Source: Methanobacteriota archaeon (lineage in GTDB: Archaea > Thermoplasmatota > Poseidoniia > Poseidoniales > Thalassarchaeaceae). Taken from it: a stretch of 42,423 nucleotides of DNA. The position numbers and the translations under genes were made by a program. The stretch is from NCBI GenBank assembly GCA_002717835.1, contig PBBV01000022.1, forward strand, positions 1 through 42,423, in the 5' to 3' direction. The notes under the pieces were generated by a model. That model was not told the origin of the DNA. It searched no databases and saw only the letters and a list, made by a program, of their open reading frames with translations. Shown here piece after piece: positions 15,817-23,104 of this stretch (positions are counted from its first letter, which is position 1; each line of letters starts with the position of its first letter).

Positions 15817-16836
15817 TCACTCTCCTCCTTTGAAAGGCCAAACCATCAGGGTAGAGAATGCAAGGCCCATTTTCTTCATGAATCCAAGGCTAAGACGTCG
15901 AGATAGAACATCGCCGTTTCTACGTTCTGCTTCGTCAAGAATCTCCCCGTAGACCGATGCCATGGTCGAGGGGCTCGACCTGGAGTCTGATTTGATTAAT
16001 GGGAGGAGCCTGAGCGCGTTCTTCTGATGGGTTCTAACTCTGCTGATGTAGTGCCTCATGAATTCTTTCCATTTTCGACTCATTGGGAGATTGGAGTTGT
16101 ACAGATCCTCATTTGATATCCCAAACAACTCGAGATCTTCCTTTGGTAGGTAGACCCTTCCGCGACCGAGGTCTTCCTGGATGTCTCGGAGAATATTGAC
16201 CATTTGAAGAAAAATGCCCATTTCCTCGGCATGTTCTCTCGCATCTGGATTATCATAACCGTATATCTCAATTAGTGCTAAGCCCACTGTGGATGCAACT
16301 TTGTAACAATACCCCCTTAGGTCCTCAAAGGTGCGGTAATTCGTCGGGTAAAGATCATCTTCCATACCATCGATGAGCTGGTGTAGATCACTGATGCGTA
16401 TGGGAAACCGACTAAAGGTATCCTTCAGTGCAATGAAGATCGGATCTTTTACTGGCCGTCCTTCATGTGCGCGAGTTAGCATATCCCTGTAGTGAATCAG
16501 TGCTCTTAATTTCAGGGAATGATCTGGCTCAGGGTTTGATCCCTCCGATTGTTTATCGATTGAAAGAATGAGTGATCTGTCGGCGGTTCTGACGTCCATC
16601 TTGCTAATTGTCTCTTGGTTGATATCGGAAAAATCAGGGAGCCAGTCCCCATCTGCGATGTCATCCACACGACGGCAGAACGCGTAAAGAGCATAAACGG
16701 CGTTTCTTTTCTCGACGGGAAGATGTCTGAAAGATCGCAAGAAAGACGTTGAGGCCGCTTTTGTGATATCTCTGCAAATCGCATAGGATTCAACCAAGTC
16801 TGAACTCTTCGCAGACCTTCGTCCCATGAGAACCAT
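15817..16836 (-). CDS. crtB: Phytoene synthase (CrtB)
   Basis: CrtB condenses two geranylgeranyl diphosphates to phytoene, the first step of carotenoid synthesis. The product has 339 aa. Both Mg-diphosphate motifs are present: YALYAFCRRVDDIADGD and LRDIQEDLGRGRVYLP; SFLRSFRHLPVEKR is the usual N-terminal helix. ATG 16836 is placed 25 nt after the TATA of the shared composite promoter; ATG 16827 (MGRRS) is an alternative. It leads the minus-strand carotenoid operon and is divergent from the DUF971 gene. GGPP synthase and lycopene cyclase genes are not in the window. In planktonic archaea of this kind carotenoid often feeds retinal for a rhodopsin, but no rhodopsin or Blh gene is seen here. Confidence 0.93.
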   Translation of the reverse strand: MVLMGRRSAKSSDLVESYAICRDITKAASTSFLRSFRHLPVEKRNAVYALYAFCRRVDDIADGDWLPDFSDINQETISKMDVRTADRSLILSIDKQSEGSNPEPDHSLKLRALIHYRDMLTRAHEGRPVKDPIFIALKDTFSRFPIRISDLHQLIDGMEDDLYPTNYRTFEDLRGYCYKVASTVGLALIEIYGYDNPDAREHAEEMGIFLQMVNILRDIQEDLGRGRVYLPKEDLELFGISNEDLYNSNLPMSRKWKEFMRHYISRVRTHQKNALRLLPLIKSDSRSSPSTMASVYGEILDEAERRNGDVLSRRLSLGFMKKMGLAFSTLMVWPFKGGE

Positions 16837-16860
16837 GTTGATGCAATATGACCATTCTCA

Positions 16861-16875
16861 TTATGAAGGACTGTT
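16861..16875 (-). promoter_or_regulatory. crtB promoter: AACAGT-CC-TTCATAA composite element
   Basis: On the minus strand AACAGT (16875-16870), CC, TTCATAA (16867-16861), identical in both halves and in spacing to the ribA element. The last base is 25 nt before the crtB ATG. A second AACAGT on the plus strand (16885-16890) makes an inverted pair with 9-nt spacing, but it is not followed by a TATA-like sequence. Confidence 0.55.
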
Positions 16876-16941
16876 TTATCCGGTAACAGTTTGGGAGTGC
16901 CTTGAAGCTCCGTGTAACATGTGAATTGGAGGTTTATCGGT

Positions 16942-17265
16942 ATGCAACTCACAGATCTAGAAAGAGGAGAGGAGTCATGTAAAATGTCATTCTCTGATGG
17001 CGCTGAATACCAGGTCGAATACCTAGATCTCCGTCTAGACTGTCCGTGTGCCAATTGCAAACCAAGAAGAGAGAACCAGCAGAGAATGATTGAGTTTCAA
17101 CAAGAACTAATCAGGCTAAGAATTGAGAAACCTTCCATCGAGATTGTTGGACACTATGGGCTCAAATTCATCTGGCCGTCAGGATGTTCTAGCGGAATAT
17201 ATAGTTTTGACATTTTGAGAGAGATAGCTGAAACAGAACCACACTCTCGGTGGCAACAATCATAG
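16942..17265 (+). CDS. DUF971 / GBBH-like N-terminal domain protein
   Basis: The 107-aa product matches the DUF971 (gamma-butyrobetaine hydroxylase-like N-terminal) family: FSDGAEYQVEYLDLRLDCPC corresponds to the family's 'W.DG....y.w.wLR..CPCA' pattern, and EIVGHYGLKFIWPSGCSSGI to 'vG.Yal.i.W.DGH.tGiY'. Family proteins and fused versions appear with Mrp/HCF101-type Fe-S carriers and may act in Fe-S cluster handling. Paired cysteines (CPCANC) are visible. ATG 16942 has GGAGG at 16928-16932 and is preferred over GTG 16921. It is divergent from crtB; a functional link to carotenoids is not evident. Confidence 0.83.
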   Translation: MQLTDLERGEESCKMSFSDGAEYQVEYLDLRLDCPCANCKPRRENQQRMIEFQQELIRLRIEKPSIEIVGHYGLKFIWPSGCSSGIYSFDILREIAETEPHSRWQQS

Positions 17266-17327
17266 CGCTGACCCTCGACGCAGAATCATCGTGTCAGTGG
17301 TCTTTCCGACCATGACAGGTGATTCAC

Positions 17328-18743
17328 ATGGCCGCAGATCCTGATGAAGATGATGACCAAGTAGAGTGGGTTTCCTACTCAAATGCTGGTTATGGCTCCT
17401 CAGAAGAAGGCCTTTGGGAAGATGTCGTTCCAATCGAATCCCCTTCTGAAGAGATAGATTGGTATGATGAAAATCCCATCGAAGGCGAGTCTATGATCGA
17501 ATGGGATGCACCCCCATGTCCTGCCCCCCTGGGGATAGCATACTTGGCCAGGATAGGATGTTGTGATTTCTGCCTTCACAGATTGGGCGGCAGGAGAACC
17601 GATGCCGTCGGTGCGGAAGGAGGCGCAGCTCTCAGAAAAGAGGCGGAGAGAAGAGATCCAGAAATCGCCCTTCAGGGTAGCACCGTCGAATGCCCAACTT
17701 GTGAAAATTTACTTGAAGACGTAAACAACGTATCGAAGATAATCTCGGCGGCCTGCGACGGACTTCAGTTTTCCACCATGCAGATTGGCGTTCATATTCC
17801 AAAAGATCTGATCGAGGAAGAAGATCGTATACGCTCCAGATACGGTGCACCGGGAAGCAAGCCATTGAAAGCATCATTTGTGGAAGAGGTGCAAGTCAAT
17901 ACATCGGACATGGTAAAAGATATCGAATTTGTCAGGGAACGCCCAGATTTAATGGTCTTGATAGATACTTTGACCTTACGAGTTGACGTTGATGTACGCC
18001 CAGTTTTCCTTTATGGAAGATATAGAAAATTATCCAGAGGTATTCCGCAGACCAGATGGCCATGCAGGGCGTGTCGAGGCCGCGACGGCGGATGTGAATC
18101 ATGTGAATCAACAGGCCTTCAATACCCAGACTCAGTTCAGGACTTGATTGGAAAACCTGTCGCCGAACAAATGCAAGCTCAGGATACAGCATTTCACGGC
18201 ATGGGTAGGGAAGATATTGATGTCCGATGCTTGGGACAGGGACGGCCCTTCGTCCTAGAGGTGAAATCCCCAAAGAAGAGAACTCCTGAATTTGCTTCAT
18301 TGCTCAAATTGATTGAGGAAAATGCCGACGGACGAGTGGAAATCGATTCACTCAGGATATCCGACAGAAAAGAAGTAGCCAGGATCAAACAGACCAGATC
18401 TGAGAAAAGCTACACTATAAGATTCAAACCCGAATCATTAGAAGACCCTGACAAGGCATGCAACGACATACTTGCGCTATCGGGAACTATGATTGAGCAG
18501 CAGACACCAAAACGTGTCAGCCATCGTAGAGCCGATCGAAATCGAGTACGGAAGGTTGTATCGGTAGATCGAGTCGATGTAGTCGGCGATGAAATTGAAA
18601 TGACTTTGAGATGCGAGGCTGGAACTTACATCAAAGAATTGGTGCATTCCGATGAAGGAAGAACCACTCCATCAGTTACAAGCATCATTGGCGTCCCATG
18701 CGAGGTCGTCTGGTTAGATGTCGAAGATGTGCATGCAGACTGA
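17328..18743 (+). CDS. pus10: tRNA pseudouridine synthase Pus10
   Basis: Archaeal Pus10 makes pseudouridine 54/55 in the T-arm of tRNA. The 471-aa product has an acidic N-terminal extension (about 1-60) that is not typical. Next come a zinc-binding part (CCDFC and CPTC pairs, about 85-130) and a THUMP-like middle. The family motif YGRYRKLSRGIPQTRWPCRA is followed by a Cys-rich patch, then the catalytic part HGMGREDIDVRCLGQGRPFV with the catalytic Asp and EVKSPK. The C-terminus has TYIKELVHSDEGRTTPS. ATG 17328 is preceded by AGGTG; GTG 17319 is an alternative. It precedes the eL21-rpoF-ksgA cluster by 78 nt. Confidence 0.93.
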   Translation: MAADPDEDDDQVEWVSYSNAGYGSSEEGLWEDVVPIESPSEEIDWYDENPIEGESMIEWDAPPCPAPLGIAYLARIGCCDFCLHRLGGRRTDAVGAEGGAALRKEAERRDPEIALQGSTVECPTCENLLEDVNNVSKIISAACDGLQFSTMQIGVHIPKDLIEEEDRIRSRYGAPGSKPLKASFVEEVQVNTSDMVKDIEFVRERPDLMVLIDTLTLRVDVDVRPVFLYGRYRKLSRGIPQTRWPCRACRGRDGGCESCESTGLQYPDSVQDLIGKPVAEQMQAQDTAFHGMGREDIDVRCLGQGRPFVLEVKSPKKRTPEFASLLKLIEENADGRVEIDSLRISDRKEVARIKQTRSEKSYTIRFKPESLEDPDKACNDILALSGTMIEQQTPKRVSHRRADRNRVRKVVSVDRVDVVGDEIEMTLRCEAGTYIKELVHSDEGRTTPSVTSIIGVPCEVVWLDVEDVHAD

Positions 18744-18771
18744 ACTTCCCTCGGGAGATGAACTTAAACGC

Positions 18772-18790
18772 AGCCGGTAGGTCGCCGGCT
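18772..18790. repeat. Inverted repeat in the eL21 leader
   Basis: AGCCGG (18772-18777) and CCGGCT (18785-18790) can pair with a 7-nt loop in the gap between pus10 and the eL21 gene. It could be a weak pus10 transcript end or a leader structure; no U-run follows. Confidence 0.3.
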
Positions 18791-18821
18791 CGCTGAGTTT
18801 GTCTCAGGGGGCCCATCAGAC

Positions 18822-19502
18822 ATGAAGAGAAGTCATGGAACACGTCAAGGGACTCGATCAATTCTGTCCCGCTCTAAATCTCAGAGAGGGAGAATAAACA
18901 TCACCAGAGTGATCCATTCCTACTCGGAGGGTGACAAGGTGTCAATCGTGTTGGACGGCGCCCAGCAAAAAGGAATGCCTCATCGTCGTTTTCAAGGTGC
19001 CACCGGCACCGTCAGGGCAAAACAAGGACGAGCATTCATCGTCGATGTACATGACAAGAACATGGCGAAGACACTTATCGTCAGGCCTGAACATCTCCGG
19101 CCCGCTGACGGCGCTCCAAAACCCGAAGTGCCACGCCGCCAAGGGCAGAAAGTCAAGGGTGAAGCCACCGATGCTCCCGCGAAGGGTTCTACGTCAAAAT
19201 CAAAGCAAGACAAGAAGAAGGCGGAACTTGAGCGTGTAAGAGAGCGTGCAAAATCCATCGATTTCAAGGTGCTTGGTACGGCGAAAGCCAGTGACAAAGA
19301 CGACCTCCAAATCATCAAGGGTGTTGGCCCGTTTATTGAAGAAAAATTGAACGCTCTAGGCATTTACACATACTTGCAAATCAGCAAAATGAAGGGGGAC
19401 CTGGAAGACCAAGTCAACGAGGCCATCGAGTTCTTCCCCGGTCGTGTGAAACGCGATCAATGGGTGAACCAGGCCAAAGATCTACTTAACGAAGAGGAGT
19501 GA
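18822..19502 (+). CDS. rpl21e: Ribosomal protein eL21 fused to a C-terminal helix-hairpin-helix domain
   Basis: Residues 1 to about 97 are archaeal eL21: MKRSHGTRQGTRSILSRSKS, YSEGDKVSIVLDGAQQKGMP with HRRFQGATGTV, and KTLIVRPEHLRP. The usual protein ends there. Here a charged linker (about 98-160, Lys/Ala/Glu-rich, probably coiled) leads to a helix-hairpin-helix domain (about 165-226) with LQIIKGVGPFIEEKLNALGI and RDQWVNQAKDLL. Very similar domains are fused to bacterial bL21, which is not homologous to eL21, and to some Complex I subunits. ATG start; the downstream neighbours rpoF, DUF655 and ksgA are the classic archaeal order. The tail may bind rRNA or protein at the ribosome surface. Confidence 0.93.
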   Translation: MKRSHGTRQGTRSILSRSKSQRGRINITRVIHSYSEGDKVSIVLDGAQQKGMPHRRFQGATGTVRAKQGRAFIVDVHDKNMAKTLIVRPEHLRPADGAPKPEVPRRQGQKVKGEATDAPAKGSTSKSKQDKKKAELERVRERAKSIDFKVLGTAKASDKDDLQIIKGVGPFIEEKLNALGIYTYLQISKMKGDLEDQVNEAIEFFPGRVKRDQWVNQAKDLLNEEE

Positions 19503-19507
19503 ATTAG

Positions 19508-19864
19508 ATGTCTGACTCAAATGAATATGTCGATTATGCGAAGGTGAGGGACCTTCTCCTGTCTGCCCAAGAACGTCGCCAAGAGCTTTCATACGAACAA
19601 CAGATGGCTCTGCAGCATTCTGAATGGGCCGCGAGCGCTCAGAGAGGTGGGATAAAGACCGATTCCAAAGTCTTCCTTGATCTATCGGCCGCCTTGTCGG
19701 CAAATGACAAACTTGGCGATCACCCGGACATATGTGCAAAGATAGCCGAGTTAATGCCTCTTAGTGTACATGCACTCCGAGTCATAATAGCCTCGAAGCG
19801 AATTGCAATGGATACTGATGAAGTCGAGTCAATTCTCGACATCGTACGCCAACACGTCCTTTGA
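19508..19864 (+). CDS. rpoF: DNA-directed RNA polymerase subunit Rpo4 (RpoF)
   Basis: Rpo4/F is the archaeal counterpart of eukaryotic Rpb4 and forms the polymerase stalk with Rpo7. The product has 118 aa, the family length. YVDYAKVRDLLLSAQERRQE and the C-terminal HRDC-like repeat SVHALRVIIASKRIAMDTDE (helix with 'LR.i.a......d..e...IL') match. It starts 5 nt after the eL21 gene and is followed at 56 nt by the DUF655 gene. Confidence 0.92.
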   Translation: MSDSNEYVDYAKVRDLLLSAQERRQELSYEQQMALQHSEWAASAQRGGIKTDSKVFLDLSAALSANDKLGDHPDICAKIAELMPLSVHALRVIIASKRIAMDTDEVESILDIVRQHVL

Positions 19865-19920
19865 AGCTGATAGAGCGATTCATCAATGAAATCCTCTTCC
19901 GCACATCAGGGGCGTAACAC

Positions 19921-20484
19921 ATGTCGGACGATCGAGAGGACGAAACTCCCGATGAAATGCAAGCTGAGTCCATGGTCAGAGTCCTCTCTGTCATCGAGCG
20001 CAGACCAAGAGGCATGGAGATTCATGGCCTCACCCACCCTGGGCTTTTCTTAGTACGTGCAAAAATCATGCAAAATGGCACTTTATCGTCCGATGTCGGT
20101 TGGATCCCAATAGAGGATGCCCGCATAGGACCACTTTCCAACATAAGAAAGAAAGACATCTCCCTGGACAATGAGGACGATTTGAATGGGGCTATCGTAG
20201 AATCAATAGCAATGGATGAATCAGTACACCTTTCATTCTTCAACAGAGCACAGCCAATATCTTTGAAGATGCACTCATACCAACTTCTCCCTGGAATCGG
20301 TAAATCAACAGCCCAACAGTGGGTCTCCAAGAGAGGATCTATGGGATGGAACGATCTTCACGGAGTCACTAACGCTATTGGTCAGGACGCTTCTAAATTG
20401 TTAGCCGAGAGATACGCACAAGAAATGGAGGATCCTGCACAATCTCCAAGATTGATTGATCTCGTTGTACGTGCTGGGGCTTAA
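19921..20484 (+). CDS. DUF655 family protein (OB-fold-like plus HhH)
   Basis: The product has 187 aa. The DUF655 family lies almost always between rpoF and ksgA in archaea, and this one does too. The N-terminal acidic leader (1-15) is followed by an OB-like beta domain (MVRVLSVIERRPRG, VGWIPIEDARIGPLSNI). A C-terminal helix-hairpin-helix follows with YQLLPGIGKSTAQQWVSKRG and a segment corresponding to the 'F.S..dl..rv' region (MGWNDLHGVTNAIGQDASKL). It probably binds RNA or DNA; the exact role is not known. ATG 19921 follows an AGGGG stretch, and the gene ends 2 nt before the TTG start of ksgA. Confidence 0.9.
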   Translation: MSDDREDETPDEMQAESMVRVLSVIERRPRGMEIHGLTHPGLFLVRAKIMQNGTLSSDVGWIPIEDARIGPLSNIRKKDISLDNEDDLNGAIVESIAMDESVHLSFFNRAQPISLKMHSYQLLPGIGKSTAQQWVSKRGSMGWNDLHGVTNAIGQDASKLLAERYAQEMEDPAQSPRLIDLVVRAGA

Positions 20485-20486
20485 TT

Positions 20487-21380
20487 TTGTCATTAACTAA
20501 CGGAGTTCGTGAAAATCCTTCCAGAATAGTCGATAGGTATCTCTCAAGATACGATATAGACCCAAATTTAGGTCAGAACTTCTTGACAGACCCGTCCCCT
20601 ATCCACAAATCCATTCGGGCTGCATGTGATCTCGGGCTAGGCAATGATTCTCATGTCCTTGAAATAGGTCCAGGTCCGGGAGTTCTAACCATCGAACTTC
20701 TTCGTCTGGGAACCAAGGTCACCGCAATAGAAATATCTCCAGATGCATGTGACTTTTTAGAGTCAGAATTCAACTATGAACACTTCAATATATTCAATGA
20801 AGACGCTTTGAAATCACAATGGCCAACAGATATAACACATATTGTGGCGAACATACCTTACAGCATCTCCAGCCCTATTCTTGAAAGAATACAGGATTAT
20901 CACCAATTAAATCCTTTAGAGGGTGTCTCATTACTCGTTCAACGAGAATTTGCTCATAGGATGGTCATGAAGAGTATTCCAAAAGACAGAGGCCCACTAG
21001 GAATCGCTCTTTGGCTTGATTTTGAATCTACGATTATCTCGGATGTCCCTTCTTCTTCATTCAGACCGCAACCCGATGTGACCTCCTCTATCGTAACTCT
21101 TCGACCTGTTTCCAGAACCGAACTTCAGGATGTAAGTAGGAAATTAATTCGAAGAATATCTACTTGGTGTTTTGGGAAACGAAGACGGAAGATTCGAACG
21201 TCTCTGAGAGATTTACCTCGGAGGGTGTTGAAGATTGGAAAATGGTCACCTGATGATTGGCTCCAGATATTGGATAATTTGGAAAAACAAGGTGGCGAAC
21301 TTCAGGGCTTCATGGACAAACGCCCAGAGGAACTTACACCTGAACAGTGGACGTCTATTTGTCGCGTAATCTCAAGTTGA
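20487..21380 (+). CDS. ksgA: 16S rRNA dimethyladenosine transferase KsgA/Dim1
   Basis: KsgA dimethylates two adjacent adenines in helix 45 of 16S rRNA. The 297-aa product has DPNLGQNFLTDPSPIHKSI, the SAM motif VLEIGPGPGVLTIELL, VTAIEISPDACDFLESEF and the catalytic-loop NIPYSISSPILERI (NLPY in most members). The C-terminal helical part has FGKRRRKIRTSLRDL. The start appears to be TTG 20487, 2 nt after the DUF655 stop; no in-frame ATG precedes the SAM domain. It closes the eL21-rpoF-DUF655-ksgA group. Confidence 0.93.
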   Translation: MSLTNGVRENPSRIVDRYLSRYDIDPNLGQNFLTDPSPIHKSIRAACDLGLGNDSHVLEIGPGPGVLTIELLRLGTKVTAIEISPDACDFLESEFNYEHFNIFNEDALKSQWPTDITHIVANIPYSISSPILERIQDYHQLNPLEGVSLLVQREFAHRMVMKSIPKDRGPLGIALWLDFESTIISDVPSSSFRPQPDVTSSIVTLRPVSRTELQDVSRKLIRRISTWCFGKRRRKIRTSLRDLPRRVLKIGKWSPDDWLQILDNLEKQGGELQGFMDKRPEELTPEQWTSICRVISS

Positions 21381-21470
21381 CCAAAAATCATGTTTACCGT
21401 GACTTGAAATCCAAACCCCCTCTCCGCCAGACGTCGGAACGGCCTGGCCGGACCATCGTGAGGGGATTAA

Positions 21471-22568
21471 ATGGCAAAGAAGGATACCTATCTCGCGTTA
21501 CTAAGAAGAGGTATTGACGAGACTACTTCCCAACTACTATCTGAGTCCGGTTTGAAAATTGGGGACCTCAAGAAACTCGACGAGGAAAAATTAGTCAACA
21601 ATTACGGTATCAAAAAGGAGATCGCCAAATCTGTCCTTGAATCTGTTAAATCCGGGCCCAGGGCATCAAGTAGACAGAGGTTCATTGCTGATGTAATTAC
21701 GAAAAGCGGTAAGCCCAAGAAAGTTGACAAAATACAAGAACAGCGTTTCAAGAGGGAGCAAAAAGACCTTCTTCAGCAGCTAAATGAGAAGCGAGAAGAG
21801 CAGCGAGTAGCAAGGGTAGAGTCATTCAGGAATAAGAAACTAGTGATGAATAGGTTGGGAAAAACAGTCGAGTTGATTGTCAAATTAGAGACAATTTTTG
21901 ATGAAGAGGCTAAATCTGAGCAACGTTCCAAACTCAAAGATCAGCTAGAGACAAGGGGCCTAGAAGCAGCACGAGATCACGAGATGTTGGAGCTGGATGG
22001 TACTCCACAAGACATTGTAGATTTCAGAAGGAAAATAGCACCAGTACTATGCCTTCATGCATGCCCGTACTGCGGTGATGAAATGGACCCTCGCGGATCT
22101 TCTATAATAGAGGACATACGAGATTACAAATTCGTTTGCTGGGAGTGCGAAGAAGAGTTCCACGTCGACCTCGCTACTACAATAGCTGAACGACTTGAAG
22201 ATCCAGAGGCATGGGTAAAAATTGATCCAAAACGGGGCCCCAGAGACCCCGTCGCTTCACCTCCCACCAAAGCGAGTGCAGATGCCATTGCCGATCTGAT
22301 GATACAGGAGATCGAGGCTACAGGTGCTGCAGCCACCGAAATAATAGCATCCACAGAAGCCAGCAACATTTCAGGAACACTAATGAGCATCGATGATTGG
22401 ATAGATCAGAAACTCTCTGAAAAGGGATACATACAGGCTCAAGAACATCGCGAAGATTTCATCATAGCGACAGGAGCTGGAGCAACCAAGTTCAACAAGT
22501 GGATGAAGAAGGCAGGCCTTTACTTCAACAAACAGTCCGGCAAGTGGACTAGATGGGAAGATCGCTGA
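21471..22568 (+). CDS. Unknown protein with HhH-like N-terminus and a zinc ribbon
   Basis: I recognise no named family. The product has 365 aa. Residues 1-65 look like a helix-hairpin-helix or SAM-like domain (LLSESGLKIGDLKKLDEEKL). Next are a basic, Lys/Arg/Gln-rich coiled region (about 70-175), then a four-Cys zinc ribbon (ACPYCGDEMDP ... FVCWECEEEF, about 198-228), an Ala-rich linker, and a C-terminal helical segment ending in FNKWMKKAGLYFNKQSGKWT. The composition suggests a nucleic-acid-binding protein. It has a strong ribosome site (GAGGGG) and lies after the ksgA cluster with a 90-nt gap, so it may have its own promoter. A nucleic-acid role is inference only. Confidence 0.8.
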   Translation: MAKKDTYLALLRRGIDETTSQLLSESGLKIGDLKKLDEEKLVNNYGIKKEIAKSVLESVKSGPRASSRQRFIADVITKSGKPKKVDKIQEQRFKREQKDLLQQLNEKREEQRVARVESFRNKKLVMNRLGKTVELIVKLETIFDEEAKSEQRSKLKDQLETRGLEAARDHEMLELDGTPQDIVDFRRKIAPVLCLHACPYCGDEMDPRGSSIIEDIRDYKFVCWECEEEFHVDLATTIAERLEDPEAWVKIDPKRGPRDPVASPPTKASADAIADLMIQEIEATGAAATEIIASTEASNISGTLMSIDDWIDQKLSEKGYIQAQEHREDFIIATGAGATKFNKWMKKAGLYFNKQSGKWTRWEDR

Positions 22569-22573
22569 ATGTT

Positions 22574-22771
22574 ATGGTCGATTTACAAGATCCTAAAATT
22601 CTGGCAATCATCATTTTCGATATAATCGGAATCGGTGCGTTTGTGTGGTTTTTATCCAGCAGGCTTTCTTTGAAGTTAAAAGTCATTGAACAAAGAAAAG
22701 AAAACAAAAGAAAACAAATCCTTGGGGAAGGGGGGAAAAGCCAATCCAATGCAGATACGAAAAATCGTTGA
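22574..22771 (+). CDS. Small single-span membrane protein
   Basis: A 65-aa reading frame starts at ATG 22574, 5 nt after the stop of the unknown zinc-ribbon gene. It has one transmembrane helix (about 8-32, ILAIIIFDIIGIGAFVWFLS) followed by a strongly basic, Lys/Glu/Arg/Gln-rich cytoplasmic tail that contains a short repeat at the DNA level (AAAAGAAAAC twice). I recognise no family. The position directly after the previous stop supports a real gene. Confidence 0.55.
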   Translation: MVDLQDPKILAIIIFDIIGIGAFVWFLSSRLSLKLKVIEQRKENKRKQILGEGGKSQSNADTKNR

Positions 22772-22809
22772 CTAAACAACAAGACACCAATGAAATTCCA
22801 TTCATAGTA

Positions 22810-23103
22810 TCAGGACAAAGCAATATTCCACTCCGCAGCACCGGGGATATCTATAATCTCAAATTTTACAGAGGAAACACCGCCCTGATCGCCAATTTCT
22901 TCTCTCAATAAGAATAGATCATGAAGGCAACACGGACAATGTGCCATTTTCGGCTTCAACCACATTTTCACAGCTCCGTTATCACTTATTGTAAGTTTTT
23001 GAACAATCGTCTCATCACTCATTGGATACCCGTGTGGGTCGGTCCTCTTCTTTAGAATCCGAGCAAGACTTCTAGCCGCGCGATCTCTTGTTGTCCCTGG
23101 CAT
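22810..23103 (-). CDS. MIP18/DUF59-like Fe-S assembly-related protein
   Basis: The product has 97 aa and resembles the DUF59/MIP18 fold: a helix with RAARSLARILKKRTDPHGYP (usually 'a..aL..V.DPE'), a central strand VQKLTISDNGAVKMWL, the cysteine-bearing turn KMAHCPCCLHDLFLLRE in place of 'tt.gCP....i', and VSSVKFEIIDIPGAAEWN. The match is weak at the first motif (DPHG rather than DPE) but the order of elements is right. It starts 1 nt after the M24 peptidase stop (TAATATG), in the same operon. Family members act in Fe-S cluster assembly; this one could be a divergent member. Confidence 0.6.
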   Translation of the reverse strand: MPGTTRDRAARSLARILKKRTDPHGYPMSDETIVQKLTISDNGAVKMWLKPKMAHCPCCLHDLFLLREEIGDQGGVSSVKFEIIDIPGAAEWNIALS

Positions 23104-23104
23104 A

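Noticed and set aside
22694-22719. AAAAGAAAAC direct repeat
   Set aside because: It simply encodes the Lys/Glu-rich tail of the small membrane protein; not a CRISPR or mobile-element feature.
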